64,000 bases of DNA from Fistulifera solaris (GCA_030295235.1 AP026134.1:248001-312000), one strand, 5' to 3'; numbered from the stretch's first letter, positions 42,361-53,520 are shown. Numbers and translations: made by a program. Notes: generated by a model not told the origin, from the letters alone.

Positions 42361-43305
42361 CTACTTAAAGTAACAATACATTCGACTAGCGTCATACTCG
42401 GCTCTGTATTTCATGATTACCCCTTCCTTGACCATCTTGGCATCCGGTGCACTCTCATCGGGATGTGCGATGACAAACATCATGCGATCAAAACGACGCA
42501 GTTTGCGCTGAATTCCTTCTTCGGCCCAGCGGTGGAGGAGGAATTTCTCGGGAGTATAGCGGGGTCGGGACAATTGTTTCGCATAAGATTTCGGCTTTTT
42601 CAACACAGGGGGTAGTATATTGAGTACATCCAGGATATCATGACGGCTGGCAACGACATGACGATCCGTGACCCCTTGAAAATCTTCGCCACGAGGGACC
42701 CAGACGTAGGCAGGATTGAACGAACGGAGATCGTGTTTGCACAGATAAAAATGATCTGGTCGTGTCACGACAAATCGATCGTATTGGGAAGTAAGCTTCT
42801 GGAGCTGTTGCGCTAGAAAGTATCGCAAGGAAAAGATGATGGCACCGTGGCCGGGAATGTTCTCGATGCCTCCCAAAATCGTGTTCAAACCACCATTGCC
42901 ATCCTTATAAATATCAAAGAGTGGTTTTCGCCAAGAATCACTGTTGCCATTCATCAAATCGAGTGCTTTCGTCCAGTCTTCATAGTCGGGAATCCGCCAC
43001 ACGTACTTCGCTCTCGTAAAAAGTGAGGCATTTTGGTAAAGAGGAGGAATTTCCTCGAACGTAAGAACGGCTAGATCGGCTCCATTGACATCCAGGACGT
43101 TTTCATACAACGACTGCCAGGCTTTTTCATCTCCGCGGATCCGTCCCATAACCGTGACGAGCGTTTTGCCGTGCTGTGGCTGAGTATTGGCAAAATTTGG
43201 TACCCTTCGAGTGTTCCAAAGGACCCCCAAGGAGAGGAGCAACACCATGATCCATGTGCGACATGGATAACTCGAGCGGCCAGCAGATGAGATGATACGT
43301 TTCAT
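42361..43305 (-). CDS. type II membrane glycosyltransferase-like protein (WavE-like)
   Basis: 314 aa, one exon. A short basic tail and a helix (TWIMVLLLSLGVLW) precede a luminal domain. Blocks LVTVMGRIRGDEKAW, AKYVWRIPDYEDW, YDRFVVTRPDHFYLC, YVWVPRGEDFQGVTDRHVVASR and HRWAEEGI resemble WavE/LPS-synthesis type glycosyltransferases (RxD and PxGxD-x-G-x-D motifs). The assignment is tentative. Its stop lies 10 bp from the stop of the convergent TPX2-like gene, so the transcripts must overlap at their 3' ends. Confidence 0.6.
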   Translation of the reverse strand: MKRIISSAGRSSYPCRTWIMVLLLSLGVLWNTRRVPNFANTQPQHGKTLVTVMGRIRGDEKAWQSLYENVLDVNGADLAVLTFEEIPPLYQNASLFTRAKYVWRIPDYEDWTKALDLMNGNSDSWRKPLFDIYKDGNGGLNTILGGIENIPGHGAIIFSLRYFLAQQLQKLTSQYDRFVVTRPDHFYLCKHDLRSFNPAYVWVPRGEDFQGVTDRHVVASRHDILDVLNILPPVLKKPKSYAKQLSRPRYTPEKFLLHRWAEEGIQRKLRRFDRMMFVIAHPDESAPDAKMVKEGVIMKYRAEYDASRMYCYFK

Positions 43306-43644
43306 ATAGCAGAGAACAAGCTACCTAACTTCAATCGTCACTTTTCTTTTGATTGTATCTTCTCGTCATGATGATGTCGTCATGGTCATAATTACCTACT
43401 GTAGTTATTCATTCATTCCATCGGGTGGTAAAAACGAAAAAACCCGTGAACCGACGTGTCGCAGTGTGAAATAATAGGGTGTAGCGCAACCTTGGCCAGT
43501 ATAGAAATTGAAGAACCATAGAAAGATACAGACATGTAGCACAAAAAGGAGGACAGGCGTGCGAAAGGCGCCAGTCGAGCCATTCATCCAAATTTTCGTT
43601 GTCGTTGTCACACACTGCCACTCCAGTCCACCAGCAACGCCATC

Positions 43645-45608
43645 ATGAAGGAATCCATGCAAATCTTCGATAACGATCTGAGAGAAGACTCTCGGGAATG
43701 GAAGGCGACGAAAGCTTGTCTCATATCGCATCTTCCCCGCTATCGCGCTATCTGGCTGGCCTACGCGAACCGTGAAGAAGTGATGGAGGAGAATGTGGCG
43801 TACGAAGCCGATGATGAAATGGTGGTGTGTTGTGACAAACAGAATTGTTCTTGCAAAATATCGTCTTTTCTTCCTCAAGAGTTGTTGGAAATTAAAGTTA
43901 CCAATCAAGAGAGTTCAGATGCCCTGTCCGAGTCGGAATGGGACGAGGCATCGCAAGCTAGCGCGGCTGCAGAATCATCATCATCATCGAGTTCGGAGGA
44001 TACGGAATCGTCGGGAGCCAGCACGTGTGTGGCATTTGACGTGTCATTTCTTCCTTCACCGACTGGATCATCTCCTACGAATGACAATTTGTCACAATCG
44101 AGACCAACAAAAACTGACGTTCTGGAGCTACTGGATTCTACTAGCCTTAGTGACGATTGCAGCGACAAAGAAAATGCTTTCGCCGGCAATCCATTGAATC
44201 TTTCACAAAAACCAGAGATTATCGTTATCGACTCCGACGATGAACTTGAACCAGTTTTACAACCATCGAAGTATGTGCAAGGCGACAACGCACAGCAAGG
44301 CACCGAGCGAAGGGCTCATCATCAACAGTCTTCCTATGACAGCCGCTGCAGTGAGATCGAATACGAATCGCTGAAGAAAATGAATAAAAGATGGGGACCC
44401 AACGTCGCACACGCGTTGTAGTTGAATCTTCGGACGACGATAGTACTTCGTCATCGGCATTGAAACATTCGATTACCAGAAAGTCTATGGGGAAAAATCA
44501 ATTCATTATTGACAGCGATAATGAGGATGAGGATGATATCCGTCTAGATACTGAAGACGAAAGGCAAGCGAATAAGTTACTGGGAAAAATCAAGGCGTTG
44601 AGCATACGGAAGTCAAAGGAGAACGACGATACGTTCCGTAAAAAATCGCTTCGTAAAATGAAATATGATCTCGTCGATAGTGACGATGAAGGAGCAGATT
44701 CCTCGAGTAAAACTTCACACGAGGAGACCCGTCGAGACACCGTTCGGAAAGCAACGGAAACCAAAGTCCGCCGAAGGAAAGATTCGTTTATTGTCGATTC
44801 GGATGAGGAGGATCAGAGTGAAGACAGCGACGTATTCAGTTACGGTAATGACAAACCCTCATCTTTTGGTGTTCGACACGACAAAGATCGTAAACTGAAC
44901 AACCGCGATAAAATGACCAAATCTACTTTTCGTCGCACGCGGGAACAGTTAGCTCAGGAATTTTTCGTACAGTTCGATAAAAAGGTGTTTGATGGGAAAT
45001 TGTCGGCAGACACGAAGGTCGTCTGGTCAAACAAGCTGCGAACAACGGCTGGTTTAACTCGCCTGAAAGCACAGCGTCAGGGCAAAGAAATCATCGGTCG
45101 TTCTGCCGTGGTTGAGTTAAGCACAAAAGTGCTCGAAGATAGTCAACGACTTCGTGCGACGTTAATGCATGAGCTTTGTCACGCCGCCCAATGGTTGGAA
45201 GATGGCGTTTCGAAACCACCCCACGGTGAGGTCTTCAAGAAATGGGCGAGACTGGCAACGCGTCGGATGCCAGATATTCCTGTTACCGTCAAACACGACT
45301 ATGAGATCTCGTTCAAATATACCTGGAAGTGTGTGCAGTGCAATGGTTTGCTGAAACGACACAGTCGCAGTGTCGATGTTCAAAAGCACGTCTGCGGACG
45401 CTGCCGGGGTCGACTCGTCGAAGTAGAGGCCGATGGAACAAAGAAAGCGAGTGCTCCCGCGCGTCCCCCTTCCGCTTACAATCAGTTTATCAAAGACAAC
45501 TCCGCTAACGTTCGACGCGAGCTGGAGAAAAGGCAAACGGAGAAAGTCACGCAAGCGCAAGTCTTGAAGCATTGTGCTCGACTTTGGAAGGAACAAAGTC
45601 AGAGCTAA
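43645..45608 (+). CDS. GCNA/ACRC-like SprT metalloprotease with HMG box
   Basis: About 654 aa. The N-terminal half is acidic and disordered, with at least four SUMO-interacting-like motifs (EIIVIDSDDE, QFIIDSDNED, YDLVDSDDEG, SFIVDSDEED). The SprT domain follows: LAQEFFVQFDKKVFDGKL, zinc site LMHELCHAAQWLEDG (HExxH), a third His in PPHGEVFKKWA, then a zinc ribbon with WKCVQCNG and HVCGRCRG. The C-terminus is an HMG box (RPPSAYNQFIKDNSANVRRE). This is the GCNA order. GCNA/Spartan proteins clear DNA-protein crosslinks; the SUMO motifs would target modified proteins. The two halves lie in different frames meeting at the four-A run 44386-44389; one extra A joins them. Confidence 0.9.
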
Positions 45609-45804
45609 TACTGGGATTCAAATAAAATACTAGGACTGACTTGACAAACTGTAAATGAACACGGGATATTGTGCCATATTGTATCTTTCACTACGTTCAA
45701 CATAGTATCGTATTGAGGCAGATAATAAAAAGCCGATCGTACTGAGAAGCTCTTTGGTCATTCAATCAATAAAGTTAGCACAACAATACACAAGGAAGAA
45801 AGAC

Positions 45805-46604
45805 TTAATCGACTCGTTGCTCCTCCATATCCGTGGCACGAACCGCCGTTCCTTTTAGGACATTGGCTTGGGTGACCGTGACGGTACCATCCGGATTGTG
45901 AGTTCGTTCGTAGGTCACTTCTTGGGTTTCCGGAGGCGGACGACGATCCCGCACGGGGGCACCGGAAATCAACATGGTCGCTCCCGCGAGGAACCACAAG
46001 ACAATCCCAAACACATTCGCCGTCGCGCCACTGTTCCACTGACAACTACCGTAATCACCTTCCCTGAAGATTGGCGAGTTGTTCGAGCACAATTCACTGC
46101 GGAGCATGAAAAACGTGAGTCCCTGAAAGAGCGGTAAAATCACCATATAAAGACCCGCGAGTTGGTTCCAACTTGTTTGGCTCAGTCGATGACAGAGTGA
46201 ACCAAATATCGCGGCGAGAATGGCAAATCCACCAATCAGGAGTGTGAGGCACCCAAACGCCCGGGCCGTCTTCCATTCCGCGTCATAATTTAGGTCGTCA
46301 TGATAAAAGCAACCCACTTTCGTGCGATAATTGTTGTTGGGGAATTCTTCGACATAATATTGTTTCTCCGTAAAGAGACTGAATTCTACCGTGGGTAAAC
46401 TGGAGTCGTTCATGGGCTTGATTTGCACTGATTCGCAATAAAATGTAAAGAGAGCGGAGCAACCAAATGCTGCCACCGCCAGTAGAATGGGGAAACTGAA
46501 CAAAAAAAGAAATTAGTGAAAGTAAGGAACGAATCCAGAACGCTTTATTGCTTTCGGATCGCATCACGATTGACTTACAATGTCTTGAAGACTGCCGAGA
46601 ACAT
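45805..46604 (-). CDS. four-helix membrane protein, copy A
   Basis: Exon 1 46604-46579 (26 nt), 83-bp intron with GTAAGT donor and TTCAG acceptor, exon 2 46495-45805 (238 aa). Four hydrophobic segments: FFPILLAVAAFGCSALFTFY, the LTLLIGGFAILAAIFGS region, LAGLYMVILPLFQGLTFFML, and FGIVLWFLAGATMLISG. A loop of about 55 residues between the first two helices has a conserved Cys (VGCFYHDD), and the third loop has EGDYGSCQWNSGATANVFG, a claudin-like topology. The C-terminal tail of about 45 residues is charged and probably cytosolic. Function unknown; paralogue of 47054-47831. Confidence 0.82.
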
Positions 46605-47053
46605 GCTGCCACTCTTTTTTTCTTTCAATCGTCAGCTAAAAGATAGGCTTTCTGGTTTGTCTAGGTAATGAGGAAGCACAACCGAATGGAAATCGTTTGA
46701 TTGATTATTCTATTCCAATGGAACCAGAACACGAAGCATCACCATTTTAGCACGAGCGCGGCGCAGGTGGAGAATTATGTCTTTCTTGCGGTCAACTTTA
46801 TTTTTGAGAGTCCTTGTATTTGCAAAACTCTAATCACGCGTTCGCATCGTGCGTCGGAGCTCGTGATAATTCGTGTACCTGGTAACCTTAACCGATAATG
46901 AACACAACCATTTTGTAGATTTTTGAGCTAAAACTTTGTTTCTAGCACGAACACTCATCCGTGTACTATCAAAACATTTTTATTTCTAATTCAATTTACA
47001 CAACACGTATTGACGAAAAAAAGAAAACGACGACGAAATTTCAGAGCAAAAGC
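46605..47053. other. spacer between the four-helix paralogues
   Basis: About 450 bp, AT-rich, carrying the copy A promoter and the copy B 3' end. No gene or repeat supported. Confidence 0.4.
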
Positions 47054-47831
47054 TCAATTGGACGGATGTTCCTCCGTGTCGGCGCCGGGGGCGGTTCCTT
47101 TCACAACATCCACTTCATTGACACCTCCGTTTTCCGTTTGCTCGTAGGTGACTTCATGCGTTGCAGCTGGCTTATTGGATGTCTCACGAACGGGCGCGCC
47201 CGCGAACAGCATGGCGGCACCCGCGAGGAACCAGAGGATAACACCACACACATTCGCCGTCGAGCCACTATTCCACTGACAGCCACCGTAATCACCTTCC
47301 ATAAAATCAAAGATTTGAGAATTTTCCGAGCAAAGTTCGCTTTGCAACATTAAAAAGGTCAGTCCTTGGAATAACGGTAGAATGACCAGATACAGCCCCG
47401 CCATGGCTTTCCACATCGAGTCACTGATGGGATAACAAAACGGCCCAAAGATCGATGCAATAATGGCCAGTCCACCGAGAACGATCGTCATGATGCCAAA
47501 CGCGCGGGCCGTTTTCCATTTCGAGTCGAACGGATAGTCTTCATCGAAGTAAAAGCAACCCGTCTTGACTTTGTAGTTGTTATCGGGGAACTCCTGAATG
47601 TAATATCGTTTGGTGGTGTAGAGACCGAATTCCACCGTCGGCAAACTCGCGTCGGTTATCGACTCGACTTGGACCGACTCGCAGAAAAAGGTAAAGAGAG
47701 CCGAACACGTGCAGGCGGCGACAGCGAAAATGGCCGGAAAACTACCACGGGGGTGAGCGAATAATCGAATGATACTGCACTTTGACTCGCGACAGCTCTC
47801 TCACTTACACTACCTTGGCGTCCGAACACAT
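47054..47831 (-). CDS. four-helix membrane protein, copy B
   Basis: Exon 1 47831-47809 (23 nt), 67-bp intron with GTAAGT donor and TGGTAG acceptor, exon 2 47741-47054 (236 aa). Same intron position, topology and motifs as copy A: LPTVEFGLYTTKRYYIQEF, KTGCFYFDEDY, LAGLYLVILPLFQGLTFLML and GDYGGCQWNSGSTANVCG. A tandem duplication is clear; the C-terminal tails diverge except for APVR and EVTYE blocks. Confidence 0.82.
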
Positions 47832-49040
47832 GATTGTTCTATTTGTAGAATGGTAGATGGATGATTGACTTGCGTTTGTTTGCTTTTTTTATCTTGCTTC
47901 GTTGCTTCTTATTGTCATGAAAGGCATCGACGAGCGGCGAATAACCGCGAAAAGGAACAGTACAACCAGGTACTACGTACCAAAGGAGCACTTTTGCTTG
48001 TTCAGGGTACCTGGTACCCCCAAAATGGGTACCGGATACGACACTCTCACAAGCCAGTCTTCCCGTATTATGACCTAGACAGTAGGTGAAAAATTAGCCC
48101 CTAGAGCGTTGAAAAGTCCTTTACTCAACGGAACTTCGTCCGTTCAACCCCGGTCTCCCGTGACTTGATGGGGTACCTCGCCGAGAATAACACGAGGTAC
48201 CCCCGTTGAAAGTTGGAAATGTCAGCTCCCCCACTTTCACAAAGGTTATTGGCTTAGCGTGCGCCTTCCGAGGTGTCTGTTTTCTGCTTTCTGATTTAGT
48301 CCAGTCATTGGTCTTGACTTTGTAGAAGTGATGCAGTCGTTAACATCTTTTGAAAAATGCAAAAGTTATTACTTTCAGTTTACAAAGTACATTTGCTTCG
48401 AGTTGGTAACCAAAAATGTTTGCGTCTGTGCTGGATCATGAACCGGCGCACAACCATGGTAAAACTTGTACGCCGGCTTGTAAGCTGGTCAGTTTTTAGT
48501 CCAGTCTTGAGTGACTTACCCAGATTTTCTGTAAGAATGAAAATACCCATTGTCCAGAATTTCTGACACACTCGCTTTTCTGCATGAATGATGTCCACTT
48601 GCTTCATAGTTCCTGGTGTACCCAGATATTCAGATTACAGCAGATACATAATTTCTGGACCAACCGAGATTTTCTGTATTACGGAGTAAGGAATTACGAC
48701 TGGTCCAGATTTTCTGGATCGCCCCAGATTTTCTGTATGAATGAAAATCACCTTCCGCCAATTTCTGTATCGCCCCATATTTCGCATATTTACGAAATAC
48801 AACTGGTCCGGAATACCTAAAATGCCCAGATTTAGAACGCTACGCCAGATTAGGCACCGCCCTACCACCCATTCCGATGATGCTTACGCCGGCACACGAT
48901 CCTCTGTAATTTCAGTCCAGTCACAGCTTTCTGCATTTCGACGAGTCCCAAATGTCCTATCTACAAGTTTACATTGCATAAAATTTGGTACAATTCAAAT
49001 AATTCAACGAACTTGCTAAATCCTTATTGACTAATACCAT
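47832..49040. repeat. repeat-rich left flank of accessory island
   Basis: No gene in about 1.2 kb. 47969-48200 has GGTACC/GGGTACC motifs and an inverted GGGGTACCTCG / CGAGGTACCCC pair (48170-48205). 48437-48495 is a degenerate version of the CGGCGTACAA hairpin of the 261-bp repeats. 48515-48790 has imperfect direct repeats built on CCAGATTTTCTGTA and GAATGAAAAT. 48890-48935 has another degenerate GCCGGC...CAGTCCAGTC segment. Confidence 0.6.
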
Positions 49041-49390
49041 CTAAATTTCCGTTTCCCAACCTATCAACTCATTTTCCTGAATGGCTATCAATTTGCAGAC
49101 TACCGACCCCTTCTCTTCATCGTCCTTAAAATCTTTAGCATATTCACGCAACCTCTTTAGGTTCTGCTTTGCCATTTGTTCAGCAATGATGAGGTTTTTC
49201 CCAGCAATTTCATGTTTGGTCCCCTTTCTGGTCGCTTTAGGTGCTTCTTTGGAGTTATCCTTACGAAGTTGCGCATAGTTGACTTTTCTCTCATCACCCC
49301 ATTCCAATCCCGACTTTGGGACAATCCATTCCGCAAACTTGTCATCAATTGATCTAAGATGATCTCTGATTCGTTGACGTGCGCCTTAGT
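49041..49390 (-). pseudogene. decayed relative of the island protein at 50526-51377
   Basis: An open stretch of about 115 codons reading leftward (RQRIRDHLRSI...IVPKSGLEWGDERKVNY...NLKRLREYAKDFKDDEEKGS) aligns with the C-terminal third of the protein at 50526-51377 (QRAQIRRHYRDIA...FVVPQSGLERGEKG...LEKMKKELAECEEGDN). Upstream similarity fades into stops, so this is read as a truncated, diverged paralogue rather than a working gene. Confidence 0.55.
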
Positions 49391-49590
49391 TCTGACCTTT
49401 AAAGTTTGAGAATCCTACATCCCTCCATTACTTCCACGAAAACCTTCTTGTCAACTTTTCTTATTTTAATGACTCCTTCCCAATCTATTGTCATTGTGGA
49501 TTCTAAAACATGGTATCATTCAATTGTTGCGCCAATTTTTGGAAGCCCGGTACTTGTAACGTATTCGAAAGGCCTGCTAGAGTGGTTCCA

Positions 49591-50483
49591 CCGGCTCATA
49601 CGCCGGCGTACAACCCAACCGGGTTACTTGTACGCCGGCGCATGCGCCGGTCCAACTTCCGTCCAGTCACGCCTAACGTGGTCAGCCTACGTTCATTAAG
49701 TGTCTGCTTGCAAGCTGGTACACCGCAATTTTTTTCCTCTAGCTTTGATCATTCGATTTCTGAATAGACAGTTATACTATTTGTGTTGCCACTACCCTCA
49801 AAGCGGGTTTCAGTTTCCTCCTCTAATTTTTCACGTTCTAGCACGCTTCAACCGGCTCATACTCCGGCGTACAACCCAACCGGGTTACTTGTACGCCGGC
49901 GCATGCGCCGGTCCAACTTCCGTCCAGTCACGCCTAAAGTGGTCAGCCTACGTTCATTAAGTGTCTGCTTGCAAGCTGGTACACCGCAATTTTTTCCCTC
50001 TAGCTTTGATCATTCGATTTCTGAATAGACAGTTATACTATTTGTGTTGCCACTACCCTCAAAGCGGGTTTCAGTTTCCTCCTCTAATTTTTCACGTTCT
50101 AGCACGCTTCAACCGGCTCATACTCCGGCGTACAACCCAACCGGGTTACTTGTACGCCGGCGCATGCGCCGGTCCAACTTCCGTCCAGTCACGCCTAAAG
50201 TGGTCAGCCTACGTTCATTAAGTGTCTGCTTGCAAGCTGGTACACCGCAATTTTTTCCCTCTAGCTTTGATCATTCGATTTCTGAATAGACAGTTATACT
50301 ATTTGTGTTGCCACTACCCTCAAAGCGGGTTTCAGTTTCCTCCTCTAATTTTTCACGTTCTAGCACGCTTCAACCGGCTCATACTCCGGCGTACAACCCA
50401 ACCGGGTTACTTGTACGCCGGCGCATGCGCCGGTCCAACTTCCGTCCAGTCACGCCTAACGTGGTCAGCCTACGTTCATTTAG
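49591..50483. repeat. 261-bp tandem repeat, about 3.4 copies
   Basis: Units start at 49591, 49852, 50113 and 50374 (exactly 261 bp apart); the last is cut at about 50483. Copies are nearly identical. Each contains the perfect 16-bp palindrome CCGGCGCATGCGCCGG (first at 49635-49650) and a long hairpin with 13-bp arms CGCCGGCGTACAA / TTGTACGCCGGCG around AACCC/GGGTT. Because 261 is a multiple of three, each unit shows the same 86-codon open frame on the + strand, which I regard as spurious. Recent tandem amplification. Confidence 0.92.
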
Positions 50484-50525
50484 TGTCGTTCAAAATAGTA
50501 TTATAATGGTTCGTTAGCCATGTCT

Positions 50526-51377
50526 TTAAAGTTGGTCATCTGCCATTTCCGCATTACCCTCATAAGATCCCCCGATCTTTGCCAGATCGGCCCATTGTCC
50601 CTCAATGCATTGTTCGAGTATCACTTTTCTGTTGTCCCCTTCCTCACACTCCGCTAGTTCCTTTTTCATCTTTTCCAAATTTTGAAGCGCAAGGTAAATA
50701 GACATAGTTACTGAGTGAAACAAATCATGATACACAGATGTCTCGGACTGAACCAAGTTCTTCAAATCCATTGCTGTAATAGGACCTTTTTCACCCCTCT
50801 CAAGACCCGATTGTGGCACAACAAACAATGGGTGGGTTCTGGCAATATCTCTGTAATGGCGCCGAATCTGTGCTCGCTGGTTCTTAGCATTAGGACCAGC
50901 CGGCAGATGCTTGTCGATGTCCACGAATCCGTACTTGTCTTCCTCCAACATTTTCGACGGATCAGTCTCATTTTCAAACTTGCCAACATTGAACGTCGTG
51001 TACTTTGCGGCCCACACCCCTTTAGAAATACACTCTGGGCATCGGCACAAGTAAATAGCCACATTCCCACTCACCCTCTTCAACAGCGGGTGGTTATTCT
51101 TAAAAAACTTAGCCGTGTTCTTAATGTCTCCTTTGTGATCAATTGTCTCAAGAAATTCTTCCGCCGACATTGCGTTGTCATTGGATTGCAGTTCCGCCAT
51201 AGCGTTGTCGATGATAAGTGCAATGCCTTTTTCCTGAACTTCTTCTTCAGCTGTGTCGATATTTGTGTAGCTGTCTCTGTCCGCAGCCGTGGTTTCCTTT
51301 TCGTTTTCGTTAGAATCAGCCAGCAAAGGCGGAGGCTGGGGACGACCTGTCGTGTCTTCCGTCGGGCTGCTGGCCAT
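50526..51377 (-). CDS. unrecognised island protein
   Basis: 283 aa from the ATG at 51377 (MASSPTEDTTGRPQPPPLL). The core has HPLLKRVSGNVAIYLCRCPE with a CxCPxC cluster, KYTTFNVGKFENETDP, RRHYRDIARTHPLFVVPQSG, and a C-terminal coiled coil (LQNLEKMKKELAECEEGD). Lys/Asn-rich sequence continues the open reading upstream to about 51682 in changing frames, so the true N-terminus may be longer. No known family is recognised. It sits between the 261-bp repeats and degenerate copies of their hairpin (near 51871), and a decayed relative lies at 49041. It probably belongs to a repetitive or mobile unit. Confidence 0.55.
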   Translation of the reverse strand: MASSPTEDTTGRPQPPPLLADSNENEKETTAADRDSYTNIDTAEEEVQEKGIALIIDNAMAELQSNDNAMSAEEFLETIDHKGDIKNTAKFFKNNHPLLKRVSGNVAIYLCRCPECISKGVWAAKYTTFNVGKFENETDPSKMLEEDKYGFVDIDKHLPAGPNAKNQRAQIRRHYRDIARTHPLFVVPQSGLERGEKGPITAMDLKNLVQSETSVYHDLFHSVTMSIYLALQNLEKMKKELAECEEGDNRKVILEQCIEGQWADLAKIGGSYEGNAEMADDQL

Positions 51378-51682
51378 GTTGTTATTGTGAACGGAACGTG
51401 TTGGATTTCTCTTACCGTTCTCGTTTGTGCTTCTCGTTGTCTTTTTTCTTGTTTGCCGGTTTTGGCTCAACTGTCTTAGAAGCCATTATGTTTTGCTTTT
51501 CGGTTCTTGATTTTTCTTCATTAGATGCGTCGCCGTGGTTATTTCCCTGATTGGCTACCTGCGGAGTCGCACTAGCGTTGTTTTTCTTGCTCGTCGGCGT
51601 AATTTTTGCCTTTTTTTCGTGCTGGTTTTGCGGCATGTTTCTTGGAAGCAACCGCGGTTTGCGCCACGTTTCGTGTTTTCAT

Positions 51683-52419
51683 TATTTTTATAAGTTTATT
51701 AACTAATATCCGTACTGTGCATTACAATCATTTGCTATTGCTCATTATTGCCAAGTCTAGAGACATAATAGCGACGTTGTGTGTTGTGTGCGGCGGGCGT
51801 CGATGAACATATACGGCAGAAGGCCAGAGTATCCGGTCCCGTCACGACTGAAAACGGAGCATGATCCGGCGTACAACACTAGTGGCTAATCTGTACGCGA
51901 ATAACGTTCACCCGAATAACAGTTCTCCCATCTTCTGTCAGAAGACACACCTTGCTACAAAGATCGCAACCAAGAAATCGTCGTCCGTTGCGAGCATCAT
52001 CATTTTCAATGAATGCTTTCAACATGGCTTCATATTCTTGCGATTTTGCTGATCGATATTTGTTTAGAAACGGATTGTGTTACGAAGCTGTTGGAGAGGG
52101 GGCGAGAAAGGCTAGGAAGAGGTCGAATGAAATACAATTATTTCTTTCTGATTTGTCGGCACGCCCAAAGTAATTTGCTGCTCTTACCATTTTGCATTTT
52201 TCAACAACCAAGGGCCAATCCACGAGCGAATCGCCTATAAATGCTACTATTCATCACTGTGGGTCTTATCTGGCACAACGGTAGAAAGGAGTTATAGAGG
52301 AACATTCCAATGTTTGATGCAGTTTCCGGTAAGTGTCTTGATTGCGATTATATTGTTTTCCGATTCAGACGTTCATCGCTGACACTGTGGAACTCATCTC
52401 AATAAAGAATCATAATTAC
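51683..52419. other. island spacer with degenerate hairpin
   Basis: About 740 bp. 51868-51902 holds a degenerate copy of the CCGGCGTACAAC ... GTACGCG hairpin, matching the 261-bp repeat and the copy at 48437, so such hairpins bracket the island protein. No supported gene; several short open frames lack any family likeness. Confidence 0.45.
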
Positions 52420-53520
52420 TACTTGCGTGAGGAAAGGTCCAAACCAAAAATATGTTCAAAATCGGTCGAGCAACTGCATTCTCTGTTGCGATTCCGTTGA
52501 GCGGAGTCGCGTCTCGGCAACAAGCATCGTCGCTAGCCCTATCCCGAAGAACAATTAGCCACCAAGTATTGATTACAGGCCACTTATACTCAGCGGATAA
52601 TGGTCCAGACTGGACCCACGGCGGAGCGCGGTTTCCGGAGAAGCTTTGCAAGTTGACTTGAGAGGTAACAGGTAAGTTCGTGGTGTTCGGACCGGAGACG
52701 GTTTTCTCATGTCAACTCGAGAAGCGACCCTAGTCTCGTGACAACAGACACTGCTCGACAATATGTTGTAAATTGGTCAATCTGCATCTAACTATTGTGA
52801 TTCTATTTCCAGTTTTGTGTTGCTTCGTGGTCATCGAGTCGACTGACACTATCACTCGATAATCGACTTCATCAGGGAATTTGCTACGTGCGCATGACAG
52901 TGATCGACGAACTTGTTCTCGTGGGATTTCGAAGCCCGCGCTGACGAAATCTCGTTAGGTAAGATAACAAAGACAATGTGTTGTAACTTGTGCACTCTGC
53001 TGTTACCCTTCCGATTCCATTGTCAGTTCAGTGTTGATCGGCGGCCCGTATTTTGCTTCGTAACGACAAATTGTGCTTGACGAACGAATCTCAATCCTTG
53101 TCATTTGGTATCCTAACAAGGTAAGATAACAATGGCATTCTATTGTGTTTGAAGCAAGCTGCATCTGCTCTTCGTCGTTCTGATTCTATTGTCAATACAG
53201 TTTTGCTCGGCGATCCGATGTCTTGCTCCTTGACGACAGATCACAATCGACGAACTTGTTCTCGTGCGATTCTCGATCCTTGTGTTTTCGTATCCTTATT
53301 AGGTAAGATAACAATGGCATTCTATTGTGTTTCGAGCGAGCTCCATCTAACGATTGTGATTCTATTTGAAGTTTCGTGTCCTACACGGTCATTGCGGCGG
53401 CGGCACGTATCACTCGTCAATCAACTCCCTGGGCGAATTTCCTGCGTGAGCATCAATATTCTTGTTTGATATGATAAGGAGCGTAATGTCTGAAAAGTTG
53501 GTGAAGCTGCTCTGCGTCGT
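52420..53520. repeat. diverged tandem modules with intron-like borders
   Basis: 52420-52700 is a diverged copy of the 354-bp unit found further right (shared CGGAGAAGCTTTG, AGGAAAG, GCATT..CTGTTG blocks). From about 52800 to 53520 four imperfect modules of 160-180 bp repeat; three begin GGTAAGATAACAA (52957, 53119, 53301) and each continues with TTCTATTGTGTTT-like, GATTCTATT and CAG-like segments. Every module therefore has a splice-donor-like start and a T-rich AG. No extended open frame. Confidence 0.6.

Noticed and set aside
49591-50483. CRISPR array
   Set aside because: Units are 261 bp and nearly identical throughout, with no short repeat-spacer alternation, and the genome is eukaryotic.
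49700-50506. Identical 86-codon open frames repeating in the 261-bp array
   Set aside because: They repeat only because the unit length is a multiple of three; they cross the hairpins and have no protein-like features.
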